Positions 40,663-49,706 of a stretch of 64,000 nucleotides of DNA are shown piece after piece (within the stretch, counting starts at the first letter, position 1; the number at the start of each line of letters is the position of its first letter). The stretch lies in the NCBI GenBank assembly GCA_020723485.1, contig DYIU01000005.1, positions 62,001 through 126,000 of the forward strand. The letters run 5' to 3'. The translations under genes and the position numbers were made by a program. The notes below the pieces were generated by a model. It did no database searches and had not been told where the DNA came from. It saw nothing but the letters and a program-made list of their open reading frames with translations. The DNA is from Acidimicrobium ferrooxidans. GTDB taxonomy: Bacteria; Actinomycetota; Geothermincolia; Fen-727; Anoxymicrobiaceae.

Positions 40663-41405
40663 GGGCCAACGTAATCGTCTTCGAGGTGGTCACCTTCGTG
40701 CTGTTCCTGGTGTTCTACCAGGGCGGCAGACGCGCTCTGGGGCGGAGCCGCAACCGGGCGTTCCTGGGAGGCGCCGTGGCGTACTCGCTCGTCATCGAGA
40801 CCTTCGCCGTCGCATTCGGCGTGAAGAACTTCTACTGGTACTCAATAAACGGTTACTACAAGACGTACCCGCTGGGTGGCTACATCGTATGGCTTGGGGT
40901 TGTACCGCTGGCCGCCGCCCTCCTCTTCTACATGGTTTCCATGACATCTTACCTGGCTGCTTCGACCCTGCTGCCGCGAAAGAGCACGTGGGCACGCTCA
41001 TCGGTGGCTGGCGCGGTCGCCGTCGCGATGTACGCCCTGATAGAGCCCGTGGCGGTGACCAACCACTGGTGGACCTGGAATCTCAAGAGCTTCTTCGTGA
41101 TCGATGTTCCGCTCCTCGCGCTCATCGCCGTCTTCGGCGCCGTGTTCCTGTACGGCGCGGTCTTCGACCTCACGCTGGTGCAGTACTCCGACCCAGGCCT
41201 TCTGAAGAAGCTCGAAGACCCGACTATCAGGCGCTGGCCGATCAAGAGCAAGAAGCTCACCAAGAACCTCGTCTTCCGCCAGCAACTCGAGGTGTTCGGG
41301 TTCAGGCTGGCGGTCTCCCTGCTCGCCTTCGCGGTGTTCATTGCGCCGTTCATGGCGCTCCTGTGGGCTGTGGCCAACCGCGGCCAGATTGAACCAGGCT
41401 GGTAA
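40659..41405 (+). CDS. Polytopic membrane protein, possibly carotenoid-biosynthesis (DUF422)-like
   Basis: Integral membrane protein of 248 aa with about seven hydrophobic helices. The stretch IETFAVAFGVKNFYWYS and later VPLAAALLFYM loosely recall the CruF/DUF422 carotenoid hydratase family; this match is weak and from memory. The GTG start overlaps the stop of the upstream gene (GTGA). A basic cytoplasmic loop (RRWPIKSKKLTKN) precedes the last helix. It is the second gene of a four-gene plus-strand group with a UroD-family and a GH2 protein. Confidence 0.6.
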   Translation: MRANVIVFEVVTFVLFLVFYQGGRRALGRSRNRAFLGGAVAYSLVIETFAVAFGVKNFYWYSINGYYKTYPLGGYIVWLGVVPLAAALLFYMVSMTSYLAASTLLPRKSTWARSSVAGAVAVAMYALIEPVAVTNHWWTWNLKSFFVIDVPLLALIAVFGAVFLYGAVFDLTLVQYSDPGLLKKLEDPTIRRWPIKSKKLTKNLVFRQQLEVFGFRLAVSLLAFAVFIAPFMALLWAVANRGQIEPGW

Positions 41406-41442
41406 TATCCCCGGGTCCTCACTCCAAGTCGAGGAGGCGCTG

Positions 41443-42642
41443 ATGGCAGCAAGTCACGAGAGGGTGCTGGCCGCGCTCGAGCTGCGCGAGGCCGACCGGG
41501 TGCCGACCATGGACCTGATGGCCGAGCTCTCGACTTTCGCCGAGGTGCTGGGCAAGAAGGTTTTCCCCTGGGGCAGGTTCTACGAGACCCCCTCGAGGCT
41601 CAAGGTCATGAGCTACCTGGTCCCCCTGCTCAACAGGTTGAACGTGATCGGCTCGTCCCTGGACCAGTTCGTCCTGGACCACGCAGCCGCCTCGGTCGAG
41701 CTGGGCATGGACTCGGCCTGGATCACCTACATGCCCATCTGGAGATTCTGCGAGCCGTTCCTCTGGGAAGACTGCTTCGGGCGCACATGGAAGGTCGAGC
41801 TGGACGGGAAGGGAAGCCTGAGCACCCCGATGTACACCGGCGGTCTTATAGATTCACCCGATGCCTGGAGGAACTGGGACAAGTCCGCGATGCTGCGCCT
41901 GCCGGAGCGGGCCAACAGGGTGTACTCGAGGATCCAGCGCGAGCAGGGTGACAGGCTGTTCGTGTTCGCCTCGCTCGCATTCGGGATATTCGAGAACCTC
42001 TGGCAGCCTATGGGGTTCGAGAGGTTCGTGGTTGCGCTCCGAAAGGAGAAAGATTTCATCAGGAGGGTTGTCAAGTTCTACGAGGACTACATCTGCCTGG
42101 CGATCGAAGCCCTGGCCGACGCCGGGGTCCCTGCCTACCTGTACGGCGATGACCTGGCCTACCGCTCAGGTCCCATGCTCAACCCCAGGTCGCTCGACGA
42201 GCTGCTCGGGGACAGCCTGCGCCGCATCACGGAGACGGCCCACGCCCTCGGCATGAAGATTGCCATACACAGCTGCGGCAACACATACAAGCTGCTCGAG
42301 TGGTTCGCGGACTGCGGTTTTGACGGCGTGCAGTCACTGGAGCCAGGCGCCGGGATGGAGCTCGGGAGGGTCAAGGAAATGGTCGGGGAAAGGTTGTGCC
42401 TCATCGGCAATATCGACGTCACGCACACACTGTTCGATGGGACGCGGGACGAGGTCTTCGCGGAGGTTCGGGGGGCAATCGCCGCGGCAGGCGCCGGCGG
42501 CGGCTACATCCTGTCCCCCACCCACAGCCACCAGGGTGTGGACGCCCGCCACCTGCGCTGGATGCTGGAAGCGGTGGAGGAGTGCGGTCGATACCCGCTG
42601 GGCGTCCAGGACAACGGGAGCGGTCATGTCCTGGATGGATGA
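41443..42642 (+). CDS. Uroporphyrinogen decarboxylase-family protein (URO-D/methyltransferase fold)
   Basis: URO-D superfamily TIM-barrel protein of 399 aa, closer in style to corrinoid-linked methyltransferases (MtaA/MtbA) and uncharacterised UroD-like enzymes than to HemE. The N-terminus is ERVLAALELREADRVPTMD, typical of this group. The potential zinc-binding HxC is present in AIHSCGNTY. The third ligand (Cys in MtaA-type enzymes, near GGGYIL) is replaced by SPTHSHQ, so zinc use is uncertain. ATG 41443 has GAGGAGG upstream. The gene overlaps the GH2 gene by 17 bases, an unusual coupling of a UroD-like enzyme with a glycosidase. Confidence 0.78.
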   Translation: MAASHERVLAALELREADRVPTMDLMAELSTFAEVLGKKVFPWGRFYETPSRLKVMSYLVPLLNRLNVIGSSLDQFVLDHAAASVELGMDSAWITYMPIWRFCEPFLWEDCFGRTWKVELDGKGSLSTPMYTGGLIDSPDAWRNWDKSAMLRLPERANRVYSRIQREQGDRLFVFASLAFGIFENLWQPMGFERFVVALRKEKDFIRRVVKFYEDYICLAIEALADAGVPAYLYGDDLAYRSGPMLNPRSLDELLGDSLRRITETAHALGMKIAIHSCGNTYKLLEWFADCGFDGVQSLEPGAGMELGRVKEMVGERLCLIGNIDVTHTLFDGTRDEVFAEVRGAIAAAGAGGGYILSPTHSHQGVDARHLRWMLEAVEECGRYPLGVQDNGSGHVLDG

Positions 42643-44374
42643 GCTGGAGGCGTTCCCCCGCCCGGACAGGGCCAGAGAGAACACCACCCTCTTGTGCGGG
42701 GAATGGGCTTTCGAGTACGATCCCGATGACACGGGTTTGTCGTCTCGCTGGTTCGAAAGCCCCCGTTTCTCAAGGAATATAGAGGTGCCTTTCTGCGTCG
42801 AGTCCGACTCCTCGGGCATAGGCGACCCCAACCCTCCCCGGGTGGTCTGGTACGCCCGGGAGTTCGACCGCCCCGGGGCTACCGCCGGCGACAGGACCCT
42901 CCTCCACTTCGGCGCCGTGGATTACCTCGCGGAAGCCTGGCTTAACGGACACCGCCTCGGAATCCACGAGGGGGGATACACCCCGTTCTCCTTCGACGTT
43001 ACCGGGGCGCTCGAGGAGAAGAACCTCCTTGTTGTCAGGGTCGAGGACCGCAGGAGCCCACACATCCCGAGGGGCAAGCAGACGCTGCTCCGGAAACCGT
43101 TCCTCATCTTCTACCCGGGGGTGACCGGTATCTGGCAGCCGGTGTGGCTGGAGCAGGCGGGTGAGGCTTACCTCGAGAGCTACCGCGCGGTAACGGCCGA
43201 CGGAGGACGGCGCCTTGAGCTCAACTGCCGGATGGCGGCGGGGAGCACCGGTGTTCTAACCGTGGAGCTCGTCTCGCCGGACGGCGATGTCATCGTCGGG
43301 GAAGCGGAGCTCGAGCCTGGCCCCGGTGATCCCGAGGTGGAGCTCGTTCTCGAACCTGGCAACCCGCACCTGTGGTCGGTCGACGAGCCGTGGCTCTACG
43401 GCCTCAGGATAACCGCGAGGACCGGGTCCTCAACCGACGTTGTTCGAGGTTACGTCGGCATCCGCACCATCGAGGCCAGGGGAAAGGACGTCCTCCTCAA
43501 CGGGGAGCCGCTCTACCAGAAGCTGCTCCTGTGCCAGGGCTACTACCCCGGCGGGCACTACACCCCTTCCGGACCGCAGGAGTTCAAAAGGGACATCGAG
43601 CTCGTGCGTTCGATGGGCTTCAACGGCGTCAGGATTCATCAGAAGGTGGAGGACCCGCGCTTCCTCTACTACTGCGACCGGCTGGGGTGCCTGGCGTGGG
43701 AGGAGATGCCGTCCGCCTACCGTTTCTCGAGCGGAATGAGGGCGGCTCTCGAGGCCCAGTGGGCCGAAGTCATAGAACGCGACTTCAACCACCCCTCGAT
43801 AATCGCGAGGGTGCCTTTCAACGAGAGCTGGGGGGTGGGGCTGTTCCCGTTCCCCTTCAACGTCAGGAAGAAGACTGTCGAATACGTGAAGCGCGTGTGC
43901 CGGATTACAGGAGCGCTCGACCCCACACGGCCGGTGATCGACAACAGCGGTTACGAACACACCTCAGAGACGGACATCGTCGACATCCACCACTACCTGT
44001 CCGACGCTGAGCGCTGCAGAAAGCTCTACGACGAGCTGGAGTCCCCCGGCCGATTGAAGTGGTCGGCCCTCCGCCTGCTCGCGGGCGCGGTGCCCGGGAA
44101 GCAGAGCCAGAACCCGTTCGCCAGGGGCGAGCGCTACGCGGGTCAGCCCGTGATGATAAGCGAGTACGGCGGCTTCGGGTTCTACAGGACCGGCGAGGAG
44201 AGACCCCTGCTGGAAAGCTACGGGGAGTACACCGACCTCATCCGCAAGCGGGAGAACCTCAAGGGGTACTGCTATACCCAGCTGTACGACACGTACCAGG
44301 AGAAGAACGGCCTTCTCACCTTCGACAGGACGCCCAAGGTCGACGTCGACGCCATCCGCGAGATCAACGATTAA
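42626..44374 (+). CDS. GH2 family glycoside hydrolase (beta-galactosidase/glucuronidase type)
   Basis: Glycoside hydrolase family 2 enzyme of 582 aa with no signal peptide. It has an N-terminal jelly-roll sugar-binding domain (HFGAVDYLAEAWLNG), an Ig-like middle domain, and a TIM barrel beginning at GKDVLLNGEPLY. The acid/base Glu is in FNESWG and the nucleophile Glu in ISEYGGFG. It is shorter than LacZ and resembles uncharacterised GH2 enzymes of 580-600 aa. ATG 42626 (GGGAG upstream) lies within the preceding UroD-like gene. Its TAA stop overlaps the stop of the convergent AIR-synthase-like gene. Substrate not predictable. Confidence 0.87.
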   Translation: MSWMDELEAFPRPDRARENTTLLCGEWAFEYDPDDTGLSSRWFESPRFSRNIEVPFCVESDSSGIGDPNPPRVVWYAREFDRPGATAGDRTLLHFGAVDYLAEAWLNGHRLGIHEGGYTPFSFDVTGALEEKNLLVVRVEDRRSPHIPRGKQTLLRKPFLIFYPGVTGIWQPVWLEQAGEAYLESYRAVTADGGRRLELNCRMAAGSTGVLTVELVSPDGDVIVGEAELEPGPGDPEVELVLEPGNPHLWSVDEPWLYGLRITARTGSSTDVVRGYVGIRTIEARGKDVLLNGEPLYQKLLLCQGYYPGGHYTPSGPQEFKRDIELVRSMGFNGVRIHQKVEDPRFLYYCDRLGCLAWEEMPSAYRFSSGMRAALEAQWAEVIERDFNHPSIIARVPFNESWGVGLFPFPFNVRKKTVEYVKRVCRITGALDPTRPVIDNSGYEHTSETDIVDIHHYLSDAERCRKLYDELESPGRLKWSALRLLAGAVPGKQSQNPFARGERYAGQPVMISEYGGFGFYRTGEERPLLESYGEYTDLIRKRENLKGYCYTQLYDTYQEKNGLLTFDRTPKVDVDAIREIND

Positions 44375-45327
44375 AGGCCTGTGACCGGGGTCTCGCGCCA
44401 GTCCAGGAAGGTGGAGCGGCCGCCTTTCCAGGCGACCTCGATGCTCGAACCGTCGGTGACCTCTCCGAACTCCGCGCAGGTGACGCCGGCCTCCTCCACA
44501 ACTGAGCGCACCTCGCCGAGGTCCCCCGGGGCGACCGAGAGCATGAAACCGTAGGATGGGTACGCCTTGAGCCACCAGTCCATCTCGACTCCGGCCGGGA
44601 CCGGTACGCTCTCCAGGTCGACGGACGCCCCGGTCTCGGACGCCTCCATCATCATGGCGAGCGTCCCGAGGATGCCCGGGTTCGAGATGTCGCGACAGGC
44701 GTGGCAGAGCTCGCGCTCCGCGAGCCGTGTCATGACCTCCAGCTTCTCGACGGTCCGCTCGCCCTCCGCGGAGAAGACCGTGTCCCACGCGAAGAACGGA
44801 GGATAGGGCTCGCCCTCCATGTCGAGCACCAGCACCAGCCGGTCGCCCGGGCGGGCGCCATCGCCCCGCATGAGCTTCTTCGCGTAGCCTGCGATGCTGA
44901 CGGAGACGGTGGGACCTCCCTCGGGATTGGTGTGCCCTCCGAGCAGGGGCACCCCGTAGTACTCGAGGGCCTTCGCCATGCCCTTGATGAATCCGTCGCG
45001 CTCCTCGTCGGAGAGCCCGCCCGCGAACACGACCGTCACCAGGCCCAGGGGCCTTCCGCCCATCGCGTAGATGTCGTTGACGTTCACCGTGACAGCGCCG
45101 AAGCCCGTGAAGAAAGGGTCACGCCAGAGGGCGGACATCATCCCCTCACCCGCCAGCAGGAGGTACCCGTCGTCCATCGGGATGGCGCCGGCGTCGTCCC
45201 CGGGCCCCTGGACCAGGACGGTATCACCGCTCAGGGCGCTGAACCTGCGCGCCCAGCTCCCGATGACCGACTTGCGCGTGAGCCCGGGGTAGTTCCTGAG
45301 GTCCTCAAGCAACTCATCAAGTTCCAT
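44371..45327 (-). CDS. AIR-synthase-related protein, methanogenesis marker 2-like
   Basis: Protein of 318 aa with the PurM/ThiL/SelD fold. The ATP-binding N-terminal half has GPGDDAGAI, NVNDIYAMGG and PLLGGHTNPEGG. The C-terminal half has DISNPGILGTLAMMMEAS and a FMLSVAPGD motif. This pattern fits the AIR-synthase-related methanogenesis marker protein 2 group better than thiamine-monophosphate kinase or HypE, judged from memory. Such proteins phosphorylate or dehydrate small substrates with ATP. ATG 45327 is chosen over an upstream start. It is convergent with the GH2 gene and divergent from priA. Function unknown. Confidence 0.7.
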   Translation of the reverse strand: MELDELLEDLRNYPGLTRKSVIGSWARRFSALSGDTVLVQGPGDDAGAIPMDDGYLLLAGEGMMSALWRDPFFTGFGAVTVNVNDIYAMGGRPLGLVTVVFAGGLSDEERDGFIKGMAKALEYYGVPLLGGHTNPEGGPTVSVSIAGYAKKLMRGDGARPGDRLVLVLDMEGEPYPPFFAWDTVFSAEGERTVEKLEVMTRLAERELCHACRDISNPGILGTLAMMMEASETGASVDLESVPVPAGVEMDWWLKAYPSYGFMLSVAPGDLGEVRSVVEEAGVTCAEFGEVTDGSSIEVAWKGGRSTFLDWRETPVTGL

Positions 45328-45401
45328 GCACGCAATTCTACACAATCGCCACCGCGCAAGGTACCTTGTCGCAGCACGGATATATAATCAGCGCGGAGGT
45401 G

Positions 45402-47870
45402 ATGGAAACGGCGCGCGCAAGGCCCTACGCTGAGGTGATCATCGACTCACCGCTCCAGGAGCTCGACCGCCCGTTCACGTACGAGGTCCCCCCCGGCATG
45501 GACGGCTCGCTCGAGATAGGCTCGCTGGTGCTGGTCCCGTTCAGCAACCGGCTTACCCTGGGTTACGTCGTCGGGTTCCCGGCCAATACGGGGGACCTTC
45601 GCCTGAAATCGATTACCCGCGTGCTCGACGAGCCGCCCCTCTTCGACTTCAACACCCAGAGGCTCTGCCGGTGGATAGCCTCCCGTTACATGTCATCGCT
45701 CTCACAAGCCTTCCGCCTCGTCATGCCGCCGGGTCGCAGTCGCAAGGTCAAACAGTACGCCAGGCTCATCCCCGACCGCGACGACGCCCGGCGTGCCCTC
45801 GGTGGCAAAGCAGGCATTCAGTCGGACGTGGTCGAGGTGCTTGCCGCAGCCGGCCGTGAGGTTGACGTGAAAGACCTCCATGAGCACATGGGCCGGGGCA
45901 ACATCGCTCCCGCGCTCCGCTCTCTCGAGGACGCGGGTCTCATCTCCCGCCGGTTCGTCCTTACCGAGCCAGCCGCGGCCCCCAGGTCGAGGCTCGTGGT
46001 GCGAGCGGTCGAGGGGGCCGTTCCCGACCTCGAGGGCCTGCCACACCGCCAGAGAGACATCATGGAACACCTCGAGGCACGGGGCGGGGTGGATTTCCAG
46101 AGCGACCTGCTCAGGGCCACAGGCGCCACGTCGTCTAGCCTCAAATCGCTTGCGAAGAAGGGCATGGTCGAGATAGCCAGCGAAGAGGTCCTGCGCCGGC
46201 CCAGGCTCGACTCCCCGGGTGAAGGCGCAGCGCCCCCGACCCCCAACGAGAGCCAGCGCAGCGCCATCGACCGCATAGTCTCCGCCGTCGACTCGGGCGA
46301 GCCGGGGACGTTCCTCCTGGAGGGCGTCACCGGCTCCGGCAAGACGGAGGTATACCTGAGGTCGATAGAGCGGGTCCTCGAAAAAGGCCGGAGCGCCATC
46401 GTCCTGGTCCCCGAGATATCCCTGACCCCGCAGACGCTCCAGCGGTTCGAGGCGCGCTTCAGCGGAAAGGTGGCCGTTCTCCACAGCCGCCTGGGGGCGG
46501 GGGAGCGTTACGACCAGTGGCGAGGTGTCCGGGAGGGGCGCTACAGGGTGGTGGTGGGGCCTCGTTCGGCGCTGTTCGCTCCCGTGGAAGACCTCGGCAT
46601 GATAGCCATCGACGAGGAGCACGAACCCTCCTACAAGAGCGACACCGCCCCCCGGTACCATGCGCGCGACGTTGCAGAGGCGCGGGCGCGCATGTCCGGC
46701 GCGGTCCTCGTACTGGGCAGCGCCACCCCCTCGTTCGAGTCCCTCGAGAAGGCGCGGGCCGGCGTGTACGAGCACCTTCTGCTCCCCTCCCGCATCGACA
46801 ACCGTCCAATGCCCGACATCGAGGTCGTCGACATGAGAGAGACCGGGGGTGGAGGGATGGTCCCGCTGCTGTCCCGCCAGCTCCTGGACGCCCTGTCCAG
46901 GACCGTCGAGTCCGGCGACCAGGCCATCCTGTTCCTCAACCGTCGGGGGTTCGCGAACTATATGCAGTGCCGCGCCTGCGGGCACATCATGGGATGCGAC
47001 GACTGCGAGGTGAGCCTCTGTTACCACACACGCGGCAACATGCTCCTGTGCCACCACTGCGGCCGCCGCAGCGGGGTCCCCGACGAGTGCCCCGAATGCG
47101 GCAGGGGCCCCATGAGCTCGTTCGGGGCTGGCACGCAGCGGGTCGAAGACGAGCTCCTCGCCCACCTTCCCGGGGTCGCGTACATCAGGATGGACGCCGA
47201 CACGACAACTTCCAAAGACGCCCACTGGCACATGCTCGGCGCGTTCGCCCGCGGCGAGGCGCAGGTCCTCATCGGCACGCAGATGGTGGCGAAGGGGCTC
47301 GACATCCCCGGGGTCACCCTGGTGGGGGTGGTGAACGCAGACACCGCTCTCGCCCTGCCGGACTTCCGTGCCAGCGAGCGCACTTACCAGCTGCTCACCC
47401 AGGTGAGCGGCAGAGCCGGGCGCGGGCTGCGCCCCGGCAGGGTCATAATCCAGACTTTCAACCCTGGACACCCCGCCGTGCGGGCGGTCTCGGCCGGCAC
47501 CGGGCAGTTCGTGGCCTCCGAGCTCCAGGCGCGGCTCGGCGCAGGTTACCCTCCGTTCGTCGAACTGGTCAACGTGACGTTGACCGCTCCGGAGCTCGCC
47601 GCCGCTTCCAGGTCGGCCCAGCGGCTGCGTGCGCTTCTGGACACCGACCTCTCGGGCACGGGCGCCCGCCTTCTCGGGCCGGCACCGGCCCCGCTCTCGC
47701 GCCTGCGCGGCCAGTACCGCTGGCACATCCTCATCAAGGCTCCCGAGCTCGGACCGATCTCTCCCCTGGTGAAAGGTTCGATAGCCCGCTTCCACGATTA
47801 CTCGCGGTCGATGCCCGCGGGTAAAGACGTGAAGATATCACTCGACGTCGACCCGGTATCCCTGCTCTAG
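45402..47870 (+). CDS. priA: Primosomal protein N' (replication restart helicase PriA)
   Basis: PriA (822 aa), the 3'-5' superfamily 2 helicase that reloads the replisome at stalled forks. The 3'BD-like N-terminus has PLQELDRPFTYEVP. Walker A is GVTGSGKTEVYL, the DEEH box is IDEEHEPSYK, and the zinc-binding insertion has CRACGHIMGCDDC and CHHCGRRSG..CPECG. GTQMVAKGLDIPGV and VSGRAGRG complete the helicase core. GGAGGT lies only 1 base before ATG 45402 and a TATAAT lies at 45383-45388, so a near-leaderless transcript is possible. An upstream TTG (45366) and the adjacent GTG are alternative starts. Confidence 0.93.
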   Translation: METARARPYAEVIIDSPLQELDRPFTYEVPPGMDGSLEIGSLVLVPFSNRLTLGYVVGFPANTGDLRLKSITRVLDEPPLFDFNTQRLCRWIASRYMSSLSQAFRLVMPPGRSRKVKQYARLIPDRDDARRALGGKAGIQSDVVEVLAAAGREVDVKDLHEHMGRGNIAPALRSLEDAGLISRRFVLTEPAAAPRSRLVVRAVEGAVPDLEGLPHRQRDIMEHLEARGGVDFQSDLLRATGATSSSLKSLAKKGMVEIASEEVLRRPRLDSPGEGAAPPTPNESQRSAIDRIVSAVDSGEPGTFLLEGVTGSGKTEVYLRSIERVLEKGRSAIVLVPEISLTPQTLQRFEARFSGKVAVLHSRLGAGERYDQWRGVREGRYRVVVGPRSALFAPVEDLGMIAIDEEHEPSYKSDTAPRYHARDVAEARARMSGAVLVLGSATPSFESLEKARAGVYEHLLLPSRIDNRPMPDIEVVDMRETGGGGMVPLLSRQLLDALSRTVESGDQAILFLNRRGFANYMQCRACGHIMGCDDCEVSLCYHTRGNMLLCHHCGRRSGVPDECPECGRGPMSSFGAGTQRVEDELLAHLPGVAYIRMDADTTTSKDAHWHMLGAFARGEAQVLIGTQMVAKGLDIPGVTLVGVVNADTALALPDFRASERTYQLLTQVSGRAGRGLRPGRVIIQTFNPGHPAVRAVSAGTGQFVASELQARLGAGYPPFVELVNVTLTAPELAAASRSAQRLRALLDTDLSGTGARLLGPAPAPLSRLRGQYRWHILIKAPELGPISPLVKGSIARFHDYSRSMPAGKDVKISLDVDPVSLL

Positions 47871-47979
47871 TGCACATTGGGGTCAAGTGCACATTGGGTC
47901 AGGTCATTTTTTGCGGTGGAACACCTGATCAGTAAGGCTCTTGAAACGCAAAAAAATGACCTGACCCCAATGTGCACTT
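47871..47979. repeat. Inverted repeat with TGCACATTGGGGTCA arms between priA and radical SAM gene
   Basis: Arms at 47885-47915 and 47947-47979 (31 and 33 bases, two single-base indels) carry AAGTGCACATTGGGGTCAGG and a T/A-rich inner end. A partial direct duplication of the outer end (47871-47890) precedes it. It separates convergent genes and belongs to the GGGGTCAG-headed family. The U-run at the stem base makes it a plausible terminator. Confidence 0.85.
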
Positions 47980-47982
47980 ATG

Positions 47983-49236
47983 CTATTCGAGGGGGATGTG
48001 GTCTATCGGGTACGGGAGGGGCACGTCAGGCGGTATCTTGTCGATATATCTCCGGCGGAACTCCGGGTCCTGCATGCGGCACGGGACGGTCTTCTTGCTG
48101 TATTCAGGGTGCGCGCGCATGCGGTTCCAGATGGCCCGCAGCGGCTCCTGGCGGACGTTGCCGAAATGGAGCGGGTTGAAATCACAGGGGGTGACGTAGC
48201 CGTCGTGGGTGATGTGTATCTGGTATTTGCCCCCGAAACAGCCGATTATGTCGGTCTCGTTGACGTAGGACATCGTGACTATCTTGGGGCCGTCCTTCCT
48301 GACGAACTGGCCCTCCTGCAGCTCGGACAGATGCAGGTGTTCCTCCGGGGTGAGGAGCATGTCGTCCCGGTCCAGCATCTTCCCGGTGGGCGTGACGTCG
48401 AAGACCGTTATCTCCTTCACGCCCAGCTCCCTGCCCAGCTCGAAGAACCTCTCCACGTGCCTCTCGGAGACGGCCTCATGCGTGGCGAAAGTGCTGATGC
48501 CCGTCGATATTCCGGCCTCTCCGGCATACTTGAGGCCTCGGCATGCCCGCTCGAAGAGGCCCGGCACTCCCCTCGCCTCGTCGTGCACCTCGGGGACCGG
48601 GCTGTCGAGGCTCACGAAGGTTACCTGGAGGCCAGCGTCCGCTAGCTGCCGCACGCGGCCCTCTTCGAGGTAGTACCCGCTCGTGAATATCTGCGGAGTC
48701 GCGTCACGCTCCACTATGTACTCGATGAGCTCCGGCAGGTCTTGACGGACCATGGGCTCACCGCCGGTGAGCACGACACTCCCGACCATCAGGTCCACGC
48801 ACTGTCGGATGACGTCCTTGACTTCGGAGGTGTCCATCTCCCCGGTGCGCGGACGCCGGTGCGCCGAACAGTGGTAGCAGGAGCAGGGGCACCTCCCGGT
48901 AACCGCGAAGGTAACGGCGGCCGGGCCGCCTCCCATGTGAAAGTCCCGTAGCAGCCCGCCTCTCAGGACGCGGCTGTAAGCCTTCGTCGCGAAGGGTGGC
49001 AGGTAGAACGTGTAGTGGTCCGGCGAAGCGAACTTGGTGAAAGGCAGCTTCTGTGGGAACCGCTTCACCAGGTAGCAGCCCAGTGAAAACGCCCCGGGCA
49101 TGGAAGGCGGTCCGAGGTTGCGGTAGAAGAAACGCCTGAAACGCCTGAGAGGCGGCCTCAGAACGGGTATCTCGGCGACCTGCTCGATCACTCCCTGGGG
49201 CTTTCCGGTCATATCAGCTTTATCCATGATGGTCAT
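47983..49236 (-). CDS. Radical SAM/SPASM-domain protein
   Basis: Radical SAM enzyme of 417 aa. The SAM-cluster motif CPCSCYHC (CxxxCxxC) is at about residue 114, followed by VVLTGGEPM. The C-terminal SPASM-like region has IGCFGGKYQIHIT, VTPCDFNPLHFGN and VPCRMQ. Such enzymes modify peptides or act in cofactor and heme pathways, for example the AhbC/NirJ and PqqE-like groups. No obvious precursor peptide lies nearby, although a small ORF (49387-49659) is divergent to it. ATG 49236 has AGGAGAG upstream. It is monocistronic. Confidence 0.85.
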   Translation of the reverse strand: MTIMDKADMTGKPQGVIEQVAEIPVLRPPLRRFRRFFYRNLGPPSMPGAFSLGCYLVKRFPQKLPFTKFASPDHYTFYLPPFATKAYSRVLRGGLLRDFHMGGGPAAVTFAVTGRCPCSCYHCSAHRRPRTGEMDTSEVKDVIRQCVDLMVGSVVLTGGEPMVRQDLPELIEYIVERDATPQIFTSGYYLEEGRVRQLADAGLQVTFVSLDSPVPEVHDEARGVPGLFERACRGLKYAGEAGISTGISTFATHEAVSERHVERFFELGRELGVKEITVFDVTPTGKMLDRDDMLLTPEEHLHLSELQEGQFVRKDGPKIVTMSYVNETDIIGCFGGKYQIHITHDGYVTPCDFNPLHFGNVRQEPLRAIWNRMRAHPEYSKKTVPCRMQDPEFRRRYIDKIPPDVPLPYPIDHIPLE

Positions 49237-49386
49237 ACTCTCCTAAGCCCTCATACGAATCAAGGACCCCCGCGGGTTCAGATTGCCGTAAAACAGCCGT
49301 AAGTATTCTTCCAGCGCGGGCGTCTTGTGGAAATGTGATTGGACAACCGGCGCGATGCGCGCGCCGAAACCGCTGGGAGGCAGTAG

Positions 49387-49659
49387 ATGAGCCGGATAAG
49401 ATTCGCAAGACCCGCGAGGGAAACTGCCTGGCCATGGTGGATACTCTTCCTCTCGGGCATTCTGGTCGCGCTTCTCGCCGTCACGCTCCTGGTCGGTGCG
49501 CTCGGTGGGTACAGGAGCCCGAAAGCGAGCGCTTCCCCCGCCACCGGCGGGCCGGGAGCGGCCTGCGGCGCCCACATAGCTCAAGCGTCCGCGGCTGCCT
49601 CCTCGGGTGCCGGGCTGGTCTTCGCGGGCTGCATTTACAGGAACCCGGGCTTTGACTGA
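49387..49659 (+). CDS. Small single-pass membrane protein
   Basis: Unrecognised protein of 90 aa. A basic N-terminus (SRIRFARPARE) precedes one transmembrane helix (about residues 18-40, WWILFLSGILVALLAVTLLV), then a small-residue-rich tail with two Cys (AACGAHI and FAGCIY). GGGAGG lies 8 bases before the ATG, supporting translation. It is divergent from the radical SAM gene, 150 bases apart. Too short for a confident family call; composition is consistent with the genome. Confidence 0.5.
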   Translation: MSRIRFARPARETAWPWWILFLSGILVALLAVTLLVGALGGYRSPKASASPATGGPGAACGAHIAQASAAASSGAGLVFAGCIYRNPGFD

Positions 49660-49706
49660 GATGCGAAAGAATCCTCCGCGGGAATGTCCTGCGACCGGGG
49701 CCGTCC

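Noticed and set aside
12703-45327. Methanogenic archaeon as host, suggested by marker-type and Hdr proteins
   Set aside because: PriA, RarA, L,D-transpeptidase, bacterial-type ribosome sites and sigma-70-type promoters are bacterial, and no mcr or mtr genes occur.
47983-49659. Small ORF 49387-49659 as precursor peptide of the radical SAM enzyme
   Set aside because: It encodes a transmembrane protein, is divergently transcribed and lacks a leader-core peptide layout.
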